Source: Solea solea (Eukaryota; Chordata; Actinopteri; Pleuronectiformes; Soleidae). From it: 64,000 nt of DNA. The notes beneath the pieces were generated by a model, which saw only the letters and a program-made list of their open reading frames with translations, was not told the DNA's origin and did not search any database. This document shows, piece after piece, positions 30,216-41,417 of the stretch. Where the stretch lies: contig NC_081140.1 in the NCBI RefSeq assembly GCF_958295425.1, positions 10,811,433 through 10,875,432 on the forward strand, given 5' to 3'. The number at the start of each line of letters is the position of its first letter. The first letter of the stretch is position 1. The translations under genes were made by a program, and so were the position numbers.

Positions 30216-33200
30216 TGATGTTGGGTACATTTGTTTAGAACCCTAACTTGTACAAGCCAAGTTGATTCTGTCTTTTCAGCCATGACTTTATCCACTATTA
30301 ACTGACAACCCTAATCCTTACACACTAAAGAATAAAAAGGCAATTGACACCAGCCGGCGTGCTAATAAAACAGTGTGGTAGACAGGGTATCAAAATGAGA
30401 ATTGCCTCTGAAACATGTGGCCAGACTGATCACTATGACCTGCCCCAGTGTAATCCCCATTTGCTGCTCATTCAGCTCTGTCATGCCTGTGCTGTAATTA
30501 TGTTGCATTTGATTCAACTGGGAAATGCAAACAGATTCAACAAATCTCTGTTCAGCATTATAGATTTACAGTGATTAGGGCGTTTGTGAGGCTGCTCATC
30601 ACAGCCGCGGTGTGATGAGGCAATATCGCTAATTTAAGACTACATAACAATTAATAATGAATAAATGCAATGTTGTATATAAACATTATATATAAAATAT
30701 ATCATCTGTAGACAAATAAATGTAGATGTGATCAGTGGAATTCACACTCACAGGTCAATTTATTGACCTTTTGACCTAAAGTTGTTGACTTTTTATACTA
30801 TTTCAGGTAATTCTACAATGATCAATAGTCTAATAATCCCCAACAGTTATCACAATTTATAAATATCATTTAAATGTCATATTGTCACTTATTGTGAGCC
30901 TGAATATGGACATGCTCCCTGGATTGTTATCCATTAATGTACAGGAACTGCAACGGAAAAAATCTTGAAGATCCTGAGCTAATTTCTGAGATCAAGTGGA
31001 TCTGTATGAGTGTTGTTGAGGCAAAGGTGGAGTGGATGCTCATGAGATAATGCAGAGCGCTCTCTCCTCCTCTCTCATCAGGTGTAATAATCACAGCTGT
31101 GAGGATTAAGTAGCAATGTCCCAGCAAAGGACATTTGTACTACCAAATAGGGCCACTGGCTCTCTTAAGCTGCCCAAATTGCTCACACACAGACGCTGCT
31201 ACAGGCCCTCAGATAGGATTTAACACAGAGAAATGGTGCAGAGTGCCCTGTTGTGGTAAACAGTGGAACTGCAAGAAGAAAGTCCATGGTGACACGCTGG
31301 CTTGAAGGAAACAACACAAGGTTGTCAGTAAAATATAACCAAGATAAACTCTGCATTTCCTGGACAAATTGTTATTGGTCAAAGTCATAATTTTTCTTGT
31401 TTTATGAAACACCATCATAGTAGCTGATTGAAATCTGTTACATTAAATGAAGTCCGATCCTATCATATCATTAGTATTTGGTTCATGTCCTGCAGGATTG
31501 TTGGCTTCGAAATAGGTTTAATGATTAGAAGAAAATAAATCAATGAGTCAGAAAAACCCTTTAAGCTAAGGAGTTGTAACACACATGATCTACATCCGGA
31601 CCCACAGCATTTCATTTGTAGTAACAGACAAGTAAACAATGCATTCCTCCTTCCCCCCTCTTTATACTCTCAGGCCAGTAAGTATCCAAGTGAAGAAGAA
31701 AAAGGAATTGTGCTTAAATGGGTTATTCACAAGACCAAGTGCATGACAAGCAATGCACCAGAAAGATGAATTTTCTGGAATTTGGGTTATTGTTACGGGA
31801 GTGATTAAGTTCCATGAGAGGGGGGTGAGAAAGGGAGATGGGATAAACATGTGACAGTGAAGCTGAGGACTCATGAGGAAGTCAGAGCCAGACAGTGGTT
31901 GTCTCTGTGTGAAATGACCAGCATAAAGAAGGCCTGTGACATCGGTCTTCCTCTTTTTTTTAACTCTCAAAGCAGCAAATTAAACTGTCCCAGCTGAAAC
32001 ATGCAATGGACAAATACCACACACTTTCTAATGTGGGAAAGAAGATGGAGATTCCTTTTAATGGCAGTAATCTACACCAGAGCTTGTATTTCAGGAGCTG
32101 GTGCTTAGGTACAGAATAAAACAGAGAAGCTTTTTATTTTTAGGTAACATGTGATGCTCTGTACACACTGATGCTGACTGCCATGATTTCTGAATGACTT
32201 CAGCCACATAATTGTTTGGGGTGTTGTGCTTAAAATATAATGATAAGGTTGAGAAACCTCATTCACCTTATAAATATAACTTTATATATAACTACAACTT
32301 TTGCACATTGCAGATTATGAGGAAATGTCCTTGACCATGACTAACAAGTTCACTTTACTTAACAACCATAATGAGACATCCAAGGGCAATGGATTAAGTG
32401 ACGCAAACAATCCATGTTGTGCTTCTCTACGTTCATACTCGGCTCTGAGTCTGGATATTGGTTCTGGCAGGCACACATGAAGTGATAGCGACTGGGCCAG
32501 ATTGATTTCACAATAAAAGCCCACTAGATGAGTTTCAATCAGATGTGTTTGGGCAGGGCAGAAGGAAAACTGTGTGGGATGGCACTCTTATTTTGTAATT
32601 ATTATTTTTTTACAGTAAATCTGTAGCAGTGACCAGTTTGAGTCCCCAAGTGGGAGGGTTGTGTCAGGAAGTGCATCTGGCATAAAAAAAAACATCTGAC
32701 GAATCAAATATGTGGATCATCCACTGTGGTAACCCACTGAGAAAGACACAAATAAATAAATACAAGATTCTACCTGACGTTTACTCATACTAATTTCTTC
32801 ATATTATTTTATTGTATTTTCTAGACACATTTTAATCTGTCTTGTCTAAGTCAGTACTCAGGATTTTAAATCAGGACTGGTCTAGGCAACATTCACTCAT
32901 CACTGTTAAAATCACTGTGACTGGATGTAAACTTCAGTGCAAGCAATTACATATGTATGTAGTTAGAATGTCTGTTGTTTGAAAGATACTTGTGTGGATT
33001 TATAATTCTATTTTCCAGAAAAGTTTGCTATTTCAGTTCACTGATACAATTGATCTGAAAAATAGAGTAATTCTGATGTTAATGTATCATCCAACATACA
33101 ACAATTCACAGTAGATCATTTGTCTTTTGGGTGGATCTTAATAAATTAGGCTATCTCATTTAGTTATTCTTTACATTATATTGTAAAGATGTGTATTATA

Positions 33201-33699
33201 TTCAGTTGTAAACACAACATAAGGCCTCTCAGTAATTACAATTATTTCAATCAATATTGACACCATAATAATTTATTATTATCTAAAAGTCATAGTGGGA
33301 GAACACTATCATCTATGCCAGTGATTCCAATATTGGGGTGTGCAAAGTGATGTAGGGGGTGGGCAAAGTAAACAAAAAAAAAAAGCATATTAAAAGACAC
33401 ATAGATACATTCAGCTATTTTTTTTTTATTTAATTAAGTTAAAAAGTTTAAATAGATCTATTTGGTGGGAAATAATTGACTTAGAGACTCTGTGTGGTCA
33501 AATGTCTGAAGTGGTACAGGACTGTGAAAAGTCTGGGAACCACTAATTGGGGTTATCTATGCCATATTCTTTCTAATGTACAAATCTGGGCGTGTGCCGG
33601 ATGTTTAAGAACATTTTATGTGCCTAAAATTGTTCACGAGCCCTTTATTTTGAAGGTGTTGACCGGAAATTCCGTTCTCTATTTCGGTTAGCTTGGTGT

Positions 33700-33996
33700 A
33701 GGAGGAGGAGTGGATGGAAGCAGACAAACATGTTTTCAGTGGAGATAGAGTCAGTTTTCAACATGTTGCTATGTTAAATATGTTAAGCGACTTCTTCTTT
33801 TGTTCCCCTTATTCTTCGTAGCAACGGGGAGGCAGTTGTGTTTCCATAATGGCGGTCACGTTAGTACAGGCGTTTTCATAATGGCTAAACTGAAAACTTG
33901 AGCTGGAAACTTTGAAGAAGCTGCAGTCTTGTTTTACGACACTCCTCTCTGCTGCTATCATAATTTATACACACATATTACAGCAAAACAACAACC
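33700..33996 (+). promoter_or_regulatory. bace2: BACE2 proximal promoter / 5' leader
   Basis: Immediately upstream of the BACE2 ATG. Contains a YY1-like ATAATGGCGG (33846-33855), GTAGCAACGGGG near 33819, and two short upstream ORFs (33849-33881 and 33881-33901) that would be in the leader if transcription starts 5' of them. The TSS is unknown. Confidence 0.45.
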
Positions 33997-34290
33997 ATGG
34001 CATACTCTACATCTGCCATAATGTGGGCATTTGCTTTTAGCTTCTACTTCGGTGTGTCGAAGTGTCTCTTTACCATACCGCTGAAAATATACACGGGGAA
34101 GTTGAATGTGTCGTCGGCGTTGGATGCGACTCCTGCTCGGTTGACGTCGTCGAGCTCCGAAGTAAACGGCCTGTCTCTTGCCTCTGATCCGACTGGCACT
34201 GTCAACTTTCTGGACATGGAGAACAACCTGCTGGGAGATTCTGGAAGAGGTTACTACATTGAAATGTCCATTGGAACTCCTGGACAAACG
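33997..34290 (+). CDS. bace2: BACE2 exon 1: signal peptide, propeptide, start of catalytic domain
   Basis: 98 codons, ending in phase 0 at GGACAAACG|GTAATA. It encodes the signal peptide, a poorly conserved pro-region rich in Ser/Thr/Ala, and the conserved LGDSGRGYYIEMSIGTPGQT that precedes the first active-site loop. Confidence 0.95.
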
Positions 34291-37200
34291 GTAATATACA
34301 TGTGTTTACGTGTATGGCTGCAATGATAAATCGAATCGCATCGGTTCCAAAATGAGCACTGTTTTGATAATCGATTAATAGGTCTGAGCGAGTTGTTAAT
34401 ACAATTTAAAAGAAACAACAACCTCTCTGAATTCATTTACTTTAGGTGAATATGTTCTTGTTCCTTTGCTCTTGTATTACAAAGCATATGAATATAAGTG
34501 ATTTGTGGACAAAACAAAACTTCAAAGATGTCAGATCCTTTACACAATGTTCTGCTTTATTTGGTCAAGACTAACTTATTAATCGATCGTACACTATAAC
34601 CGCATTCATTGGAACTTATGAATTAGTAAGACTCTTATCAGTTTCACTCTGTATGTGTTGCTTTTTTCTTATCTTTATTCTACAGATGTTCACAATGTAT
34701 TTTATTTGACTTAATTCCATCAAACTGGCTTTATATGCACCTCTGTTTATCCTTGTGTTCCTCTGCTTCTTAGTCAATAGATATGCAAAGGGTCATGTGT
34801 TGCATTCACTGACTGATGGCAGACCTTGTGTGGCTGCTGTGAAGCACCATGTGATCCACTGATGGTGTCTCAGTGTGAATGATGCCTGAGCATGAGGGAA
34901 CACTTGGCTGGCTGTGTTTGTTTCATGACTAGGAATGGGACTTCCCAAGATGTTATCACAAAAGCTTTCACAGTGACTTGATTGTAGCAAATTTCTTTAT
35001 CTGGATAATCAATAAAGCTGCATGCGAGTTACTTAAAAATGCTGTCTATTGCACCCAACCTCGCGTGCACTTACTCATATGATGTTGCCTGTGAGGACCA
35101 GTGTTTCTTACCAGGCAGCTGACAGGGATTATGAGGCTCCCTGGGAGCAAAGAGCTGCCCCACTACTGTAGCCCGGATGCAGGCATATTTACTGCTCAGC
35201 TGTGTTCCTCTTAGTTTGCATTTAAATATGCCTATGTAATTTGTTGTCATCATTTCATATTGCTCATTACATAAAGTGTCTAACAAGTTCATATTAATGA
35301 TTAAGGAGGACTAAATGGTCCCAGGAGAGCTGGAAGAGGGAATTGGTCCGTCACTATTAAAAATTCATGATGCTTTTGGGTGTTGTAGGTTTAAGACTGT
35401 GCTCTGCCATTTTGTTGTAAGTAGATGCATTTAAAAATGGAGCTCAAACAAACCAATAGTAGATTATCTCTTTGGTATATTATTGACTCATTGTTCTCGG
35501 TCTTCTCAACTTCAAAAGATTAGTGTTTTTAAGGCTTTTGGTGGCACAGCTCAGTTTTCAGGTTCACTGAGATTTATCAGTGCAGCCTGACATGTCACTT
35601 CCTTGTGTTAACCTCCTGGAGGATAATATGGCAGCATTTGCCAAGTGCAATTGTCTCACAACCTAACAGCCAGTCCTTGTTGTGCTTACACAGAGATGTC
35701 GTAATGGCACACCACACAAGAGACAATTCCATTTAATTCAAGTTTGTTCAGACTACAATTGATTCACATGTATTAACAAAGTATTCCCATTGACCCTTTT
35801 CAACTTATGTGAAGAGAAAGTGGTTGTGCTATCTTGTAGCACTCAGTCATTAGACTCTGTGGTTCATAATTATTCACAACTATAAGCAGTTTCCCACAGC
35901 CCTATTTCACAGAGCAACTGTATTACCACACAGATCACCACAATAATCTAATCATTTCTTCCTAAAACCACAACCATCCCTAGTCATTTCACATCACATC
36001 AATGTATGATCCACATCCATCCATCAGTTAATCTCCATGGCAGAGGTACATTTTAGCAGACAGATGAATGGAGGCAGATCATGACATTATAATCTCTTTC
36101 ATGATTAAGAAATAAGGAATTTAAGTCATTACAATATTTAAACGAGTCTATTACAGAAAGTAACCCAAATATTTTTTCTTTATAACAAAATGTTTAATGA
36201 TTGTGCAAATTCACAGTTTGTATTTGTATTTTTCAGTGGGAAACAAAAAATGTCCCACTAAAATCTGCCATCACTATATTAGCGGAAGTGGTAGCAGAAG
36301 ACAATCATTTAAAAATAAATAAATAAAGTCTAGTGTGTGACAATTGAAACAATCCTATATTTAAATAGACATTTGTGACATTTTCAGAATTGTTACATCC
36401 CTATTCATTACCTATATTGGCTCCATTAAGCTTTTACTGTTTTTATATCTGTTAGTGTGTGTACAACCGTGTGTTAACCTTTTTATGAGGAAACTTTGGC
36501 CTCCAACAGAGCTGCATCTGTTGATTTCTCACTTTTTTACAGCAGGTGATTTAACATGTCATAGCAGGGGAAGTACAGGTGCAGATAATGACGTGACCAA
36601 TGACTCAGGCCCCTGAATTGTCCCACTAAGCTAGTGAACTAGTCTAGCACACACATTACCTGGCAGGTAACCAGTTGGAACCAATTCATTTATTTGGAGA
36701 GCAGTTGTAACTGTTATCAGTGTCATTATGAACAGGTTTGTTTTAAAAACAGCTGTGGGCTATTTGGGATTGGTGTCAGGTGACTGTCTCAACTGTTTGT
36801 TTTTTTCAGTATTGAAACAAATTTCCCTGATTGTTTAGCTCTCTAAATGTGAATATTTACTGGTTTCTTTGCTCCATTCAAAAAAGAAATCATTCAAACA
36901 GAGTCATTTTGGTTTGTGGACAAAACAAGACATTGAAGAACATCATCATGTGGAGGTTTGGGAAACACTGATCGACATTTTCTTACATTTTATGGACCAA
37001 ACATGGTCTCGAGTAATCGAGAAAATCAGTTAGTTAGTTAGTTAGTTGCAGCCCTAAAATTGTCTCTGCTGTGACAGAATTGTAAGTGAAAATATGAGTT
37101 GTAGAGCGACACACCACTTTTATAGCTTCCCGGGAATAGTTTAATTTGCGGTAGATGGAGAAAAACAGTCAGTGTTGGCAAAATGACCTGTAACTCGGTG

Positions 37201-40200
37201 CTATTAAGTGATACTGCCTGTATTATTCCAACTAAATGATAATGTGATTACAGGGCCACGGTGTTAAATGAGGCAATATTCAAATGAGCCACTAATTGCC
37301 ACATCTGTTAGCATGTGGCACAGAGAGGCTGAGGTGTCGGTTGGAAGGCCTCACATCTGCTAATTGGTACAAACAGGTAGCAGATGCACATTGCTGCCAC
37401 GGAGCCACTGCCAATTAGACAGTGAGCGCTCAACTGCAGGCTGGCACAGCAGTGGGGGAAGAGATTTGCCTGAGGCTCAGGTGGCAAGCAGGAGGAGGAT
37501 AGTGTGACTAGAACAGATCAGCAGCGTGGGGATAAGAAATGCCCCATGCTCCCTCTCCTCCACCACAAGGTCCCAGTGTTTTCTAAAATGGCCTGTTTGG
37601 TCAGCTCAGGTCTTGTGTGACTGGACTAATGCCATCAAGGCGGTGGAGGGGTTTTTAGAAGGCACGGTCACTGTGATGGGACCAGTGCCAGTCCAATGAG
37701 GAGGAACTGATAAGCCCACATCCTCCAGGCAGACCAACAGTGGCTTCCTGTACAAGACTTAACCGATCAATAACGCATGGTTGATGATTACAGAATTGCT
37801 TCGTAATGACTTTATGCACACCTAAGCATGACAATGGGCTGATGGCTGTAAGGAATTATGGTCATTTGGGTTTCTGAGGAAATAGTGCAGCGTAAAAATG
37901 AGCAGACTTTAGTTTGTCATGGTTTATGTGTGGTTAGCTTTAGGGCTTAAGAGACAAAGCTCAAGGAAGTGGATGTTTGAAATAACTTCCTTGTCCGCCA
38001 CACTCGTTTTAAACTAAAGAAAAAACACTTCCTGCTGTTCTGGTCTGAAACAAAGTAAAAGACAGCCACAGAGAAACGATGATTGATTGTTGCAGTAACT
38101 ATTGATTCCTGAGCAGCTGAGCATAATAAATTATTTCCAACTATTTTCATGCACTGTGTCATGTGATGTGACTGAAAAACCCCTGTATAGAACTCTTTGA
38201 TGTTGAGTCGTCAAGAGGCTGCATGGAGTCATGGTTTATGACCTCATCGTGGCGACGAGTGCCTGCTCGTGAGTGCCAGTGTGGCTACTGCTCGGTTGTG
38301 GGGGTGACAGAAATCTGCAGGCTCATTAAATCCTAGTCGCTGACTCGATGCCTGGAAGACAAAATGATCTCAACTGTTGTGAGCTGGTGCCCACTGTGCA
38401 CATGACACATACCAGTTGTGTCCAAAGCCAGAGGCAATCGTGTTTGACTTATAAATCACACATTAGAGAGTAATTATAACGGGAGGTGTTCATTTACAAA
38501 GCTGTTTACGGTTGTTTGTTTCAATAAAGATATTCAGTATGACATTCCTGCTCATGTGCAGTTATGCTCTGAGTTTGACTCAAATATTTTTATAATAAAA
38601 AAAAAAAGTTGTAATTGTTTTAAAACATGAAAGTCTGCTCATCAAAATAACCCACAAGCTTCACCTTAAGGTTATATATTCTTTTTACATTGTGACTTCG
38701 AAGCTCTGAAAATCTGGGTGTGGTTGCAATAGATAACAGTTGTGGTTGTTAAAGCAAACATTTCCTCTTTTTCTTTCCAGCTCAACATCCTGGTGGACAC
38801 GGGCAGCAGCAACTTTGCTGTGGCTGCAGCTCCACACCCCTTCATTACTCACTACTTCAACACTGCACTGTGAGTGGCTCCAGCTCTTCTACACAAACTC
38901 TTGAAAATATGATAGTTGAAGTGTCTTCCTCATCTGCTCTCCATCACCCATGATATGTTGTAACATAAACAGAATTTATCCGGGAATTTGATCAGAGATT
39001 GGATTTTCCCATTATCCCTATTCTAACCAGTAATTTATACAATCCTGGAAGGCTTACCTGTGTCCTTTTCAGAGTTTTCACTTACTACTAGTATTAATTT
39101 GATGTAGTTCAATGGAACTTCATCAATTCACCACAAGCCTTTGTAAACTGTTCCCACTTCTTGGCTTCTCTGTCTGCGTTTAGCTCAAGCACATACCAGT
39201 CAGTTGGTCGGACTGTGGCTGTCAGGTACACCCAGGGCAACTGGGAAGGTGAACTGAGCCTTGACCGTGTCTCCATCCCCAAAGGCCCAAATGGGTCCAT
39301 GATCATCAACATAGCTGCCATCCTGTCATCTGAGGGCTTCTTCCTTCCTCAGGTCAACTGGCAAGGCATCTTGGGACTCGCCTATCCCATGCTGGCACGG
39401 GTGAGAGAGAAAATCCCAATATCAAATTTCCTCAATCTGAGATTGCTCAAATCAGAAAACATGAATAGATAACTGTGACTAGGGGATTGATTATGTAGAA
39501 TAGAAACAATACATTTGAATGTGGAACAGCACTTTTCCCCTTCATTCAGTCTGTATGTCAAATTATAACATGGTCTTAATGGTGAGTATTATTTTATTCA
39601 TGAAAATGTATTTTCTACATCCAGCATCCAGCTTTTAATGTAAGAAAAAAAGCATGTGACTCATGGTTTACAGAAGGGGAATATAATTTCCTTGATAATG
39701 TCAGATTGTATATAGTTAATGGAACAGCACTGCATAACCTTCTACTGTCCTGCTTTTATTTTCCAACCCTGAATATCTGTTCCAAATAAGATCTTATTTG
39801 TAGTCATGGGCATTTCACATGACAACAGAAAAGTTCTATGTTGATTATTTATTTTCTGCTGCAAAGGGGGGTGTGGTGCTTTTGCCCCCCAGTGTTTCTG
39901 TACTGTTTATCACTTAATCTGCAGTAACATTCTGTGTTTGTGCTGCCGTCTTGGCCAGGTCACTCTTGAAAAAGAGGTTTTAAATCTCAATGAGTTTTTT
40001 TACCTGGTTAAAATAAAAATAAAGAGTGACGACAGTGTAAACTGGTACAATGCATCCTTGGATTCTGTGCCGACTACAGCATCCTTTGGGATGAAAGGCC
40101 AGTGATTAAAGGGTCAGATATGCTCACACTGACCACTTTGTGCTGCTGGGTGTCCCGTGAATGTTCAGGTTTAACTCGTCTGAGGGATTTTTGTTATTCT

Positions 40201-41371
40201 GGTTGTGAAAACCTGTTTTTAGAAACAGGAGATTGTCCTGTAGTCGAGGGTCACTTTTTCTCACCTACTACTCTACATACAGCCCTGTGCAAAAGACTTA
40301 GGCCGCCATGACATTTGTTTTAGTAATGTTAGTTTTACTTGATTGGAACAAATCTAGAGAATATGATAAGCATGTGTGTAGTTTTAACAACAACACATTT
40401 TCCCAGAAAGAAATCAGCTTCTACAGGTTAAACTGTCCGGTTTACAGTGTGACCTACTGTTACACTTAAACAATAGCATGACCCTGGCTCTCTTAAACCT
40501 GGAATGGAACACTACTGTAATTAATGTTACTGGTAAAAGCTATTCCATGTTTCCAAAAAATTCACATCTGGCTCTTTGTGATGGATGTTTTTTTAGTTAG
40601 AAAGTTTTTGTAAAATACAGTCTGGCAGAAACATTTTTTAAATACATTTGTAATGTGGAAAAAGTAATCACACAAACGTGTAATGGAAAATGTTCAAAGC
40701 CCAAATTGAATAACACAAGTTAAACACTACATACTGTATTCTCTCCTCTCTCAATCAGCCCGACTCAACTGTGGAGCCCTTCTTCAACTCTGTGGTGCAA
40801 CAGCTGGGAATTCCAGACATCTTCTCCCTCCAGATGTGCGGCGCTGGACTGTCAGCCAGCAGCACAGAAGACCCTGCAGGCGGCAGTTTTGTGAGTAGTT
40901 TGATCAGATTAATGCGTCAACTGTATTGGTCGTACTGTTCCCTCAAAGGCAAGGAAGATGTATTTTGAACTAAACTAATTTTTTATTACCTCTGCCAATG
41001 AGTTGATGACGATTGGTCATAATAGAAGTTCAGATTTAAAAAAAACAAACAAATTTTTCACACAGAAACCACATTCAGAGGTGGCATTTGTCCACATTCC
41101 TGAACTGCATGAATGCAGTTTATCCTCAGTACAGATTAGAGGGATTAGAGATCACCTCCTCAGATACTGGCGGTCATGTGGCCAGTGGTAGTTTAGTATT
41201 AAAACTAAGAGGCGATCACACATGAATGTATTTGCCACCACCTCCACAATATTAACTCTGATTGCTATATGATTTCTTTTTTGTTAATGGTTGAATTTAT
41301 TTGAGCATGAGTAGAGCATTGATTAACTTGAGCTCTCTCTCGCTCTCTCTCTTGCTCTCTCTTGCTCTCTC

Positions 41372-41417
<46 letters not shown>

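Larger units (their letters stand above)
21011..33700. other. DSCAM-BACE2 intergenic region
   Basis: Head-to-head spacer of about 13 kb. Holds CA/GT/AT microsatellites, a gggctgagcagtgta...catatcgcccagcc element (about 23933-24456), a CTAACC-containing repeat (27690-27895), a MITE end (29750-29850) and a LINE-like 3' tail (30065-30215). Non-repetitive blocks at 22015-22140 and 30335-30640 resemble conserved non-coding DNA. No coding exon was recognised. Confidence 0.75.
34291..38780. other. bace2: BACE2 intron 1
   Basis: 4.5 kb. Carries two diverged copies of an AATCGATTA-ended MITE (about 34318-34610 and 36826-37060, including a GTTA tandem at about 37030-37048) and a non-repetitive block at 37225-37440 that looks regulatory. 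Confidence 0.8.
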
